Assembly (NCBI RefSeq): GCF_014042165.1
Contig: NZ_JACDZE010000001.1
Coordinates: 1,324,595 to 1,388,594 of the forward strand
Source: Moheibacter lacus
GTDB taxonomy: Bacteria > Bacteroidota > Bacteroidia > Flavobacteriales > Weeksellaceae
Reading direction: 5' to 3'
DNA: 64,000 nucleotides
The notes beneath the pieces were generated by a model. The model searched no databases. It saw nothing but the letters and a program-made list of their open reading frames with translations, and was not told the DNA's origin. A program made the translations under genes and the position numbers. Of this stretch, positions 10,379-18,029 are shown piece by piece (the first letter of the stretch is position 1; each line of letters begins with the position of its first letter).

Positions 10379-12355
10379 ATGAAAACGATTTATTCCTTTA
10401 ATTTCCCCTCTATGTTTTTGATTTTGAGCTTTTTTCTTTTTGGAGAAATAATGGCTCAAAAAGGCTATAATGCTCCCCCTGACCAGAATTGTGAAATATT
10501 TGATAACGGTATCGGAACTTGGCAACGAAGCAATGTTTTTGGAAGTATTAACACCATTTTTAATCCGACCAATACAACACCCGGACCTTCTGGGGCGCCG
10601 GGCGATTTAGCTTTGGATGGTTTTGACAGTTCAGGAAGCGATATCCTTTTTAATCAGGTTGATTATCGAGGTGATTTACGAAAAAAAGGGGATTGTCTTT
10701 GTTACGATTTTTTGGTAATTAACAACCAACAGACTCAAACTTCACAGCCCCGTGTTACATTTTACATAGGAGATATGACCACTATGCCGAGAACCTATGT
10801 CCTTTGGGCAACCTTTACATTTAATCAAGCCATCGATGAAAATGATGGTTGGGTGAGGATTTGTATGCCGATTGGCCCTACCCAAAATGGAAATTTACCC
10901 ACAAGTCCAGAAGGGGTTTGGACAATGCCCGCCGGACAAACTGCAGCTGATTTTGATACCATTATGACCAGTGCGAGCGGATTGTATTTTAATTTGGATC
11001 TGAATAGTAGCCCGGTTGAACGATATGCGGTAGATAATATTTGTTTTGACGATTGCCCAATTAGTGACGAACCTACCAACGAAGGCGCCTTTTGTTGTGA
11101 TGAATCTGAAAATTTGGTTCAAAATGGAAACTTCGAATTTGGAAATACTGGATTCAATAGCCAATACACCCAATCATCCTCTACCTTACCCGGACAATAT
11201 GATGTAACCAATTCGGCTGCAAATTTTGGCGCAAACATTACCGACCATTCCTATTGTGTAGATCCCACAGCTTATGCCAATAATGATCAATATCTGTTGG
11301 TCAACGGTTTGACCAATCAACCCAGTGGTACATCATCCATTATTTATAGCCAAAATTTACCGTTGGAGAAGGAAAAAGAATACAAATTCTGTATCAACTT
11401 TAAAAATATGCCGCAATGTACATTTGATATAATTCCCGAAGTTCAAATCGAAGTCAACGGCCAAATTGTTATTCCTTACACCCAAATCAATACCGATTCA
11501 ACGGATCCATGTGATTGGATGCTTCTTTCAGGTTGTTTCATAGGAAGTGGAGGAAAAAACCAAATCCGAATTCGTTTAAAAGAAGACGGTTTGGGCGACG
11601 GAAATGATTTGGCGATAGATGATATTTCCGTTCAGGAAAAAATTGATCCCGACTATAATTTGACGGTAACACATGACGGTGGAAATAATACCATTTCGGC
11701 AACCGTTAGTCCGTTTCCATTTATGAACGAAGCTTGTGAGTCTGACTATAATTACGCTTGGTTTGTGTATGAAACAACCAATCCGACGAGTCCATTATTT
11801 GGTTCAGTTGTTCCGGGGACATTTGCTTGGAGTGATAGTTCAGGTAGTTACGGTGCCGTTTCTTCCGGTACGCCTTGGGCAACGCCGACCACCAATTTCC
11901 CAAATTATACCAGCTTCCAAAACAATAAATTCTATGTTGTCGGAATGTATGTGCCAAGCTGTTGCGAAAGCTGTTATACAGATGGATGGACTTATCAAAT
12001 CACTTACAATTGGTCAAACAAAGGTATTCAACAATTGGAAATGTCAAATGAATTAAAAGAAGAAATCAAATCCCTTTTTGTGAAAACAAAAATCCAAAAC
12101 CAAGAACAACCAATTTCCGATTTGATTCAAATTTATCCCAACCCAAGCCAAGGTGTGTTTCAAATGAAAACCCAAAATATCACGGATGGAAAATTGGAAA
12201 TATTTGATATGAATAGAAAGCCGGTTTATGCAGAAAACTTTAGCAACAAATCAAATTTCCAACTCAATATTTCCAATCAACCCAAAGGAATTTATGTGAT
12301 GAAACTAACTTCAGCTGACAATCGAACCTTTACGGAAAACATTATTTTAAAGTAA
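10379..12355 (+). CDS. Secreted protein with T9SS type A C-terminal sorting domain
   Basis: Predicted exported cell-surface or extracellular protein of 658 residues, function unknown. Signal peptide about 1-26 (ends EIMAQ). The middle holds two carbohydrate-binding-like beta-sandwich stretches (NGIGTWQR.. around 30-230 and LVQNGNFEFGNTGFNS.. around 242-415) with Asp/Gly calcium-like loops and Cys pairs. The last 75 residues are a type A sorting domain: IQIYPNPSQGVFQM, LEIFDMNRKPVYAENF and a final GIYVMKLT..FTENIILK, which directs export by the type IX system. No T9SS machinery genes lie nearby. Monocistronic with its own terminator. Confidence 0.88.
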   Translation: MKTIYSFNFPSMFLILSFFLFGEIMAQKGYNAPPDQNCEIFDNGIGTWQRSNVFGSINTIFNPTNTTPGPSGAPGDLALDGFDSSGSDILFNQVDYRGDLRKKGDCLCYDFLVINNQQTQTSQPRVTFYIGDMTTMPRTYVLWATFTFNQAIDENDGWVRICMPIGPTQNGNLPTSPEGVWTMPAGQTAADFDTIMTSASGLYFNLDLNSSPVERYAVDNICFDDCPISDEPTNEGAFCCDESENLVQNGNFEFGNTGFNSQYTQSSSTLPGQYDVTNSAANFGANITDHSYCVDPTAYANNDQYLLVNGLTNQPSGTSSIIYSQNLPLEKEKEYKFCINFKNMPQCTFDIIPEVQIEVNGQIVIPYTQINTDSTDPCDWMLLSGCFIGSGGKNQIRIRLKEDGLGDGNDLAIDDISVQEKIDPDYNLTVTHDGGNNTISATVSPFPFMNEACESDYNYAWFVYETTNPTSPLFGSVVPGTFAWSDSSGSYGAVSSGTPWATPTTNFPNYTSFQNNKFYVVGMYVPSCCESCYTDGWTYQITYNWSNKGIQQLEMSNELKEEIKSLFVKTKIQNQEQPISDLIQIYPNPSQGVFQMKTQNITDGKLEIFDMNRKPVYAENFSNKSNFQLNISNQPKGIYVMKLTSADNRTFTENIILK

Positions 12356-12390
12356 CATCCAATCTTAAAAATAAATTTTTCCTACTTCCT

Positions 12391-12418
12391 AAGGCGCAAT
12401 TATTTGCGCCTTTTTTTA
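12391..12418 (+). terminator. Rho-independent terminator after the T9SS cargo gene
   Basis: Stem AAGGCGCAA / TTGCGCCTT with loop TTAT and a following T run, 36 bases after the stop. It is immediately upstream of the next ATG at 12432. Confidence 0.8.
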
Positions 12419-12431
12419 TTATATTTCTGAA

Positions 12432-13001
12432 ATGAAAATTAGCGTTATTATTTTACTATATGGACTTATTTTTTTGAATTGCAATTCTAAAGAAAAAACC
12501 ATTTCTGAAAAGGAAGAAAATCCAACTTCAAGGATTTTGAATCAGGATTTAAAGGAATTTCTGCCAATTTTAATTCAAATTCATAACCAAACCTATCAAA
12601 ATATTTCCCATCATGATTTGAATTTTAGATTTCTTATAAGTGAAAATTTTTTATATGCTTTTGTTTCAAAAATTGATTGTGAGAAATTTTCTTCGGTATA
12701 TACATTTGATGAAAAAATCGGTAATTATGAAACCCGATTTTATGTATATGAAAATAGTTTTGAGTCAGAAAGATATTTTGATTTAAAAAATCTTCATGCT
12801 TTACAAAATGAATTTAAGGCCATAATTTGTGATGATTTCTACTATCTAAATGCAAAGTTCAGAAAAGCTAATGGTGAATTGAAATTGGAAAAAATCAATA
12901 CAATTTATGCAAATGATATTGAGTTTTTAGATCAATCAGATTTAATTTTTTTAAAAGAAATAGGATTTATTATTGAAGAGCCAGAGCCAACTACCGAATA
13001 A
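12432..13001 (+). CDS. Hypothetical lipoprotein
   Basis: 189-residue protein with a lipoprotein signal peptide (ILLYGLIFLNCNS; lipobox Cys at residue 17), hence probably membrane-anchored in the cell envelope. The mature part is charged and AT-rich in codon use, rich in Phe, Glu and Asn, with no recognised domain. It overlaps at its 3' end the first copy of a 38-bp direct repeat (from 13001) that flanks the decayed toxin-antitoxin module, and converges with that module. Function unknown. Confidence 0.7.
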   Translation: MKISVIILLYGLIFLNCNSKEKTISEKEENPTSRILNQDLKEFLPILIQIHNQTYQNISHHDLNFRFLISENFLYAFVSKIDCEKFSSVYTFDEKIGNYETRFYVYENSFESERYFDLKNLHALQNEFKAIICDDFYYLNAKFRKANGELKLEKINTIYANDIEFLDQSDLIFLKEIGFIIEEPEPTTE

Positions 13002-13038
13002 TTTTCCTCACCACCGGCAAAATCTCGTTTTTCTCCAA
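13001..13038. repeat. 38-bp direct repeat, copy 1 (methyltransferase 3'-end duplication)
   Basis: Matches 13598-13635 with one mismatch (C for T at 13018). On the minus strand it encodes the peptide tail EKNEILPVVRKI, the C-terminus of the methyltransferase at 13591-14361. Here it continues in that frame to a different ending (IR, stop at 12991-12993), so it appears to be the remnant of a second methyltransferase tail. Confidence 0.85.
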
Positions 13039-13048
13039 AACAGTGTTC

Positions 13049-13372
13049 TCACAAAAACTTCGGAATCGGGCTATGATTATTGGTAATATACGTAATCAAA
13101 TAAGTATTTTGATTTCTTTCAAAGAAAATGTACCAAGTTGTTCTTTGGTTGGACTTATAAAACAGATAATTCGAACCTAATTTACGTAATAAGAAGGGAG
13201 TGGATTTATATGGAAAAGTAGAAATATTTTCTTCTATGAAATCAATGATTTTGTCTTAGTATTCAATCGCGGATTCGAGAAAACCAAAATATTCATCTAA
13301 ATAAAGAAGGTAAACCAATTCGTTGATGAATTCTTCAACTTCAGGTTTGTAATATATTTTTATTTCGTCCAA
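13049..13372 (-). pseudogene. RelE/ParE-like toxin, broken by an in-frame stop
   Basis: Reading 108 codons from a TTG at 13372 gives a RelE/ParE-type toxin: IYYKPEVEEFINELVYLLY, then an in-frame TAA (13256-13258), then DKIIDFIEENISTFPYKS and the conserved end LFYKSNQRTTWYIFFERNQ, closing with TGA at 13049. The stop falls about one third into the frame, so the toxin is probably dead. It overlaps the antitoxin by 13 nt. Length, overlap and the TTW..IFFE motif match the second broken toxin at 31977-32300, identifying both as one family. A single base change explains the stop. Confidence 0.75.
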
Positions 13373-13557
13373 TCCAATTTTTTGAGAAATTCAGTTGTCC
13401 GTTTTTTCAATTCATTAGCAGTAATGGCATTTTGAATTTCATTTTCAAAATCAAAAGGCTCTTCCTTACTGAAACGTTCAATTTCTTCCAAAATCTTAGG
13501 ATCGTTCACAGAATCAATCCATTGAATCAATTTCTTTTTTTGAGCAGTTAAGTTCAT
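13360..13557 (-). CDS. Antitoxin-like small protein (type II TA, orphaned)
   Basis: 65-residue charged, helical protein starting MNLTAQKKKLIQWIDSVNDP with a KILEEIERF helix and C-terminal EFLKKLDWTK. Domain-scale layout matches the antitoxin-like gene at 32288-32494 (acidic helix, a DFE/DFD segment, an AxxExxK helix ending near Trp-x-Lys). It directly precedes, and overlaps by 13 nt, the broken RelE/ParE-like toxin, the usual antitoxin-first order. A TTG six codons upstream exists, but the ATG at 13557 fits better. Family name not certain; the antitoxin role is inferred from context. Confidence 0.7.
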   Translation of the reverse strand: MNLTAQKKKLIQWIDSVNDPKILEEIERFSKEEPFDFENEIQNAITANELKKRTTEFLKKLDWTK

Positions 13558-13590
13558 ATAGAAGAATTTAGACAATCAAATTTATGAAAT

Positions 13591-14361
13591 TTATTTGATT
13601 TTCCTCACCACCGGTAAAATCTCGTTTTTCTCCAATGCAAATCGACTAATTTCTTCGTTCGATAATTTTTCGGAAAGATTTACTTTTTCTACTTCAAATC
13701 CGGTGTTTTTCAGCGTTTCATAATAATCCATTCCGTACACTCGAACGTGGTCATATTGCCCGAATTTTTCGATGCGTTCTTTGCGATCTGTAATCGTTGG
13801 GTCTTCAAAGGTTTCGTTTAACTGGTAGCGAATTGGAACTTGGAAAATTCCCCAACCGCCGGGTTTCATCACACGAAATAATTCACTTAAAGCTTTTTTA
13901 TCATCGTCCACGTGTTCCAAAACATGATTGCAAAATACCACATCAAAGGAATTGTCTTTAAAAGGTAGATTTTGAATATCCGCTTTTACATCGGCAATCG
14001 GCGAATCCAAATCACAAGTCGTATAATCAAGGTTTTCCAACTTCCGAAAACGTTTGTAAAAAGATTGTTCCGGTGCCATGTGCAGCACTTTTAAATTCGA
14101 AGTAAAAAAATCGGTTTCCTTTTGCAAATACAACCACATCAGCCGATGTCTTTCCAGTGATAAAGTCCCCGGAGAAAGTACATTTTCCCGTTGTTTTTCA
14201 TAGCCATAAGGCAGAAATTTCCGATAAGATTTTCCGTCAATCGGATCAGTGAAATTTTCGCCTTTGAAATACCAAACCAAAAAAGGTCTTGCCCAAAGAC
14301 TCATCCTGATGAGCCAAGGTCGGGGAATAAGGTTGATGATATTTTTTAAGAGTGAACTCAA
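13591..14361 (-). CDS. SAM-dependent class I methyltransferase
   Basis: 256-residue methyltransferase (Methyltransf_11 type). SAM-binding segment VLHMAPEQSFYKRF with acidic partner TTCDLDSPIADVKADIQNLPF, then motif VVFCNHVLEHVDDDKKAL and VMKPGGWGIFQVP. The N-terminal 60 residues (RPWLIRMSLWARPFLVWYFKG) are basic and hydrophobic, suggesting membrane association. Substrate unknown; similar proteins sit in cell-envelope or lipid contexts. The start appears to be TTG at 14361, since the N-terminal residues before the first internal Met (residue 20) look like part of the protein. Its last codons are duplicated at 13001-13038. Confidence 0.85.
   Translation of the reverse strand: MSSLLKNIINLIPRPWLIRMSLWARPFLVWYFKGENFTDPIDGKSYRKFLPYGYEKQRENVLSPGTLSLERHRLMWLYLQKETDFFTSNLKVLHMAPEQSFYKRFRKLENLDYTTCDLDSPIADVKADIQNLPFKDNSFDVVFCNHVLEHVDDDKKALSELFRVMKPGGWGIFQVPIRYQLNETFEDPTITDRKERIEKFGQYDHVRVYGMDYYETLKNTGFEVEKVNLSEKLSNEEISRFALEKNEILPVVRKIK
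13598..13635. repeat. 38-bp direct repeat, copy 2 (inside methyltransferase 3' end)
   Basis: Second copy of the repeat at 13001-13038, here part of the intact methyltransferase coding end. The two copies bracket the antitoxin and broken toxin. Confidence 0.85.
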
Positions 14362-14397
14362 AAGTTAAAAATTAAGCTAATTTCATAGTGTTTTTGC

Positions 14398-14480
14398 GTC
14401 CCGTATCTTCGGGACTTCGTGCCTATTGTGGTTATTTCCACCACAAAGTTCGCAAAGATTTGCACGAAGGGCACAAAGAT
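14398..14480. repeat. Intergenic degenerate repeat with hairpin
   Basis: Contains hairpin GTCCCG-TATCTT-CGGGAC (14398-14415), an inverted TTGTGG/CCACAA segment (14427-14447) and a short ladder of related octamers: CACAAAG, CGCAAAG, GCACGAAG, GCACAAAG, spaced about 9-14 bases. Such CACAAAG-rich repeats occur between genes in Bacteroidota. It lies between dgkA and the methyltransferase gene. Confidence 0.5.
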
Positions 14481-14484
14481 ACCT

Positions 14485-14847
14485 TTAATGAAAAAATCGT
14501 TCTAAAATTTTTGGAATAAAAATATACATACATGTCAGAAAAGCTCCGGTCGAACAAATAAACGTAGCACCTGCTGAAATATCTTTTACATTTTTGATTT
14601 GATCATCATGTTCGGTCGTAACTCGGTCTGCTAATTTTTCAATTGCCGTATTCAAATATTCGGAAGTCCCAATTCCGCACATCCAAATCGAAATGATCAT
14701 AAATTCAAATTCCGAGATTTTTAATAAAAATCCAATTAGAAAAGTGATGAACATAACACCCAGCCAAATCTGTACATTTCGTTCGGTTTTCAGGGCATAA
14801 AAAATTCCGTCCAATGCATATTTCATCGATTTGAGAAATCGAAACAT
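14485..14847 (-). CDS. dgkA: Diacylglycerol/undecaprenol kinase family protein (DgkA)
   Basis: Small inner-membrane lipid kinase of 120 residues that phosphorylates diacylglycerol or undecaprenol. Three hydrophobic segments at about 24-42, 47-66 and 95-112. Family signature residues EYLNTAIEKLADRV and IKNVKDISAGATFI hold the active-site Glu, Asn and Asp/Lys. Directly follows map: its ATG is the base after the map stop, so the two are one operon. Whether the substrate is undecaprenol, as in Gram-positives, or diacylglycerol cannot be decided from the sequence. Confidence 0.9.
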   Translation of the reverse strand: MFRFLKSMKYALDGIFYALKTERNVQIWLGVMFITFLIGFLLKISEFEFMIISIWMCGIGTSEYLNTAIEKLADRVTTEHDDQIKNVKDISAGATFICSTGAFLTCMYIFIPKILERFFH

Positions 14848-15663
14848 TTAGGCAAAAGTTTTATACAAAAAAGGTTCTTCTTCATCAGATTCAATTCCCA
14901 ATGCTTCGTAAATAAATTTATACGTGGAAAGCAAAGTCGGTTTTCCATCGATAATTGCCGCATCATGTTCAAAGTGCGCCGAATATTGGTTGTCACGTGT
15001 CGTCACCGTCCAGCCGTCTTTATGGAAACGAACTTTATCGGTTCCCAAATTGATCATCGGTTCGATGGCCAAAGTGATTCCTTCTTTCAACACTTTTCCG
15101 GTTCCTTTTCTGCCGTAATTCGGTACTTGCGGATCTTCATGCATCGTTCTTCCTACACCGTGTCCGACCAATTCTTTTACCACGCCAAATCCTTCTTTCT
15201 CACAATAGGTTTGGATAGCGTTTGAAATATCACCGACACGATTTCCGGGCAACATTTGTTCGATGCCTTTATAGAGTGATTCTTTGGTAATTTTTAATAA
15301 TTTTTTGACTTTCGGTGCAACTTCTCCGATTTCAAAAGTATAAGCATGGTCTCCAACAAAACCGTTCATGAAAACGCCACAATCCACCGAAAGAATATCG
15401 CCTTCTTCCAAATAATCTTCGTTTGGAAAACCGTGAACGACTTGTTCGTTTGGCGAAATACAAAGCGAATAAGGAAATCCGCCATAACCCAAAAAAGCAG
15501 GTTCGGCGCCATGGTCTTTAATGAAATCATGCGCCAATTTATCCAATGTAATGGTTTGGATCCCCGGTTTGATTTCCTTTGCGAGCATACCCAAGGTTTT
15601 GGAAACCAATTGGGCGCTTTGCCGCATTAATTCTAATTCTTCTTTGTTTTTATAATGAATCAT
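14848..15663 (-). CDS. map: Methionine aminopeptidase, type I
   Basis: Removes the initiator methionine from new proteins; di-metal enzyme. 271 residues. Metal ligands are visible: Asp94 and Asp105 in SVDCGVFMNGFVGDHAYTF, His168 in LVGHGVGRTMHED, Glu201 in LAIEPM and Glu232 in HFEHDAAI; His77 is the substrate His. The start ATG overlaps the stop of the upstream HAD gene (ATGA). Followed without gap by dgkA. Essential housekeeping gene. Confidence 0.96.
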   Translation of the reverse strand: MIHYKNKEELELMRQSAQLVSKTLGMLAKEIKPGIQTITLDKLAHDFIKDHGAEPAFLGYGGFPYSLCISPNEQVVHGFPNEDYLEEGDILSVDCGVFMNGFVGDHAYTFEIGEVAPKVKKLLKITKESLYKGIEQMLPGNRVGDISNAIQTYCEKEGFGVVKELVGHGVGRTMHEDPQVPNYGRKGTGKVLKEGITLAIEPMINLGTDKVRFHKDGWTVTTRDNQYSAHFEHDAAIIDGKPTLLSTYKFIYEALGIESDEEEPFLYKTFA

Positions 15664-16082
15664 AATCCAAAAAATCCTCTTTTTTTCTTTTTTCTTTCTT
15701 TTACTTTACCGTGTTCGCCGAGTGAAAATTCAATTCTTTTTTCGATGATTTGAACGACTTCACCCCATCCCGGAAATCCGCCTAAATTACGGTCGTCGAT
15801 AAACATATCGGCATGAATTTTTCGGCTTTGGGTTGTTTTATCAAAATTTTCTTCTTCAAAACTGGAATTAACCGCATAGAATTCGATACCGTTTTCACGA
15901 CAGAAAGTTACTGCTTCTTCCAAAGCTTTGCCATGTCTATAGGTCCAAAGCACCAATCGATGACCTTGGGCTTGTAGTTGTTTCAAGGAATCAAATGCAA
16001 AAAGCATCGGTTTCCCAATTTTTGGATAAGCGTCCTCTACAATGGTTCCGTCAAAATCCACGGCAATAATATAACTTTTCAT
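15660..16082 (-). CDS. HAD-superfamily hydrolase (BT0820-like)
   Basis: 140-residue predicted phosphatase. The nucleophile motif is VDFDGTIVED at residues 8-17, with the second Asp present. A conserved Thr region RLVLWTYRHGKALEEAV follows, and IHADMFIDDRNLGG gives the acidic C-terminal metal motif. The C-terminus is very basic (KVKERKKKKRGFFGL). The start chosen is the ATG at 16082; an upstream in-frame ATG would add 11 residues before the nucleophile motif and is less likely. ATGA overlap with map suggests translational coupling. Substrate unknown. Confidence 0.85.
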   Translation of the reverse strand: MKSYIIAVDFDGTIVEDAYPKIGKPMLFAFDSLKQLQAQGHRLVLWTYRHGKALEEAVTFCRENGIEFYAVNSSFEEENFDKTTQSRKIHADMFIDDRNLGGFPGWGEVVQIIEKRIEFSLGEHGKVKERKKKKRGFFGL

Positions 16083-16120
16083 TGTTTCAACTTCATTTGT
16101 CAAATGGGTTTGCAAAGGTA

Positions 16121-17641
16121 TTAATTATTTCGAAGTAAAATATTTCCGGTCATTTCAACAGGGATTTTTACATCCATTAATTTTAAAATAGTAGGTGCAA
16201 TATCACCTAATTTTCCATCGTTGATTTCGAATTCTTTTTCATTTTGAATTAAAATCACAGGAACTAAATTGGTGCTGTGTTGGGTGTTGGGAGATCCATC
16301 CGGATTGACCATCATATCTGCGTTCCCATGGTCTGCCAAAATGATAACCGTATATTCATTTTCCAATGCGGTTTTCACGATCGATTCCGTGCACTGGTCT
16401 ACTGTTTCTGCAGCTTTTACGGCAGCTTGGAAAACACCTGTATGTCCCACCATATCTGTGTTGGCAAAATTCAAACAAATAAAATCGGCTGATTGATTTT
16501 TGATTTCAGGAAGGATATTTTTCGTGATTTCAAAGGCGGACATTTCCGGTTTCAAATCATAGGTCGGAACTTCTTTTGGACTAGGGCAGAGGATCCTTCT
16601 TTCTCCCTCAAATGGTTTCTCCCGCCCGCCTGAAAAGAAAAAGGTCACGTGCGGATATTTTTCAGTTTCAGCTATTCTGATTTGGGTTTTTCCTGCTTTT
16701 TCCAATACTTCTCCGAGCGTATTTGGAATTTCGTTTTCATCATAAACGACTTCGATTCCTTGAAAGGTTTTATCGTAATTTGTCAACGTAATATAACGTA
16801 ATGATAACTTTTGCATTCCAAATTCAGGGAAATCATCTTGGGTCAAAACTTGCGTGATTTCGCGACCACGGTCTGTTCTGAAGTTGAAATTGATGACAAT
16901 GTCTCCTTCTTCAATTAACCCGTTTTTATCAAGGATGATGGGTTTTAAAAATTCATCGGTAATTCCATCTTCATAAGATTCTTCTATTGTTTTTACAACG
17001 TTTTCAGCGTTTTTTCCAATTCCTTTGACCAATAAATCATACGCCAATTTTACTCTTTCCCAACGTTTGTCGCGGTCCATCGCATAATAACGTCCTATCA
17101 CAGAAGCCAATTTCCCGGTGGTATGAGTCATTTGTTCTTCTAAATCCTCGAGGAATTTTTTTCCGCTTTGTGGATCACAATCCCTCCCGTCTGTAAAAGC
17201 ATGAACATAAACATTGTCTGTCAATCCATACTCAGCAGCAGCTTCCAGCAATCCATACAGATGATTGATGTGCGAATGAACGCCGCCATTTGAGGTAAGA
17301 CCGATGAAATGGACTTTTTTGTTGTTGTCTCTTGCGAATTGGAATTGCGAATTCAAAACATTTTCTTTTAAAAAAGATTTGTCTTGAACCGCCATATTGA
17401 TTCTAACTAAATTCTGATAGACCACTCGTCCCGCACCTAGGTTCATGTGTCCAACTTCAGAGTTGCCCATTTGACCTTCCGGCAAACCAACATCCAAACC
17501 ATAAGTAGTTAAAGTTGCATTTGGATATTTAGCAAAACAAGAATCAATAAAAGGTGTGTCGGCTGCAGCTATGGCTGAAACTTTGGGATTTGGATTGATG
17601 CCCCATCCGTCAAGGATCATCAGCATGACTTTGTTATTCAT
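16121..17641 (-). CDS. gpmI: 2,3-bisphosphoglycerate-independent phosphoglycerate mutase
   Basis: Interconverts 3- and 2-phosphoglycerate in glycolysis/gluconeogenesis; Mn-dependent. 506 residues. N-terminal metal motif MLMILDGWG at 6-14, active-site Ser61 in QMGNSEVGHMNLGAGR, and the later ADHGNADMM and HSTNLVPVI metal motifs. An upstream extension of 17 residues exists, but the ATG at 17641 matches family starts. The HAD gene follows 38 bases downstream on the same strand. Confidence 0.97.
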   Translation of the reverse strand: MNNKVMLMILDGWGINPNPKVSAIAAADTPFIDSCFAKYPNATLTTYGLDVGLPEGQMGNSEVGHMNLGAGRVVYQNLVRINMAVQDKSFLKENVLNSQFQFARDNNKKVHFIGLTSNGGVHSHINHLYGLLEAAAEYGLTDNVYVHAFTDGRDCDPQSGKKFLEDLEEQMTHTTGKLASVIGRYYAMDRDKRWERVKLAYDLLVKGIGKNAENVVKTIEESYEDGITDEFLKPIILDKNGLIEEGDIVINFNFRTDRGREITQVLTQDDFPEFGMQKLSLRYITLTNYDKTFQGIEVVYDENEIPNTLGEVLEKAGKTQIRIAETEKYPHVTFFFSGGREKPFEGERRILCPSPKEVPTYDLKPEMSAFEITKNILPEIKNQSADFICLNFANTDMVGHTGVFQAAVKAAETVDQCTESIVKTALENEYTVIILADHGNADMMVNPDGSPNTQHSTNLVPVILIQNEKEFEINDGKLGDIAPTILKLMDVKIPVEMTGNILLRNN

Positions 17642-17698
17642 ATTTTTTAATTTGAAAAGTGCAAATTTGAAAATGATTGATTGATGATTCAAACGTCA

Positions 17699-17998
17699 TT
17701 ATCCTTCTTCTCTCCATTTTTTTGTTTTGGAATTGTAAATCATAGAATCAAATCCTATTGCATACCAAATTTCAAACTCAGCATTCGTTTTTTTAAGATA
17801 AAATGCTTTTGAATTTTCATTTTCAGTGATTCCCAATTCAGAGGAATCATTTGGTAAACGATTATTTGTGTTTTTAAATTTTTCCACTTTTTGAATCAAT
17901 TCATGAGCATAATTTTCTCTTTCGCCAAATGTATCACAACAAGATAGAATTGAAAAAGATAGAATTAGAAGAAAAATTAGTACGACAATTTTTTTCAT
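17699..17998 (-). CDS. Hypothetical small lipoprotein
   Basis: 99-residue protein with a lipoprotein signal (ILLILSFSILSCCD..., lipobox Cys near residue 20) and a short polar mature part rich in Asn, Lys and Glu (LPNDSSELGITENENSKAFYLKK). No recognised domain. The start codon is ATG at 17998; a TTG two codons earlier is possible. Located between recQ (25 bp upstream, 5' side) and gpmI (start 58 bp downstream), all on the minus strand. Confidence 0.65.
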   Translation of the reverse strand: MKKIVVLIFLLILSFSILSCCDTFGERENYAHELIQKVEKFKNTNNRLPNDSSELGITENENSKAFYLKKTNAEFEIWYAIGFDSMIYNSKTKKWREEG

Positions 17999-18029
17999 TT
18001 TCAAATTCTCAAATTAACTCATTTCCAAA

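Noticed and set aside
13256-13258. In-frame TAA in the toxins read as recoded codon (selenocysteine, pyrrolysine or alternative code)
   Set aside because: TAA ends many ordinary genes in the window; no recoding signal is visible, and both sites are explained by one base change.
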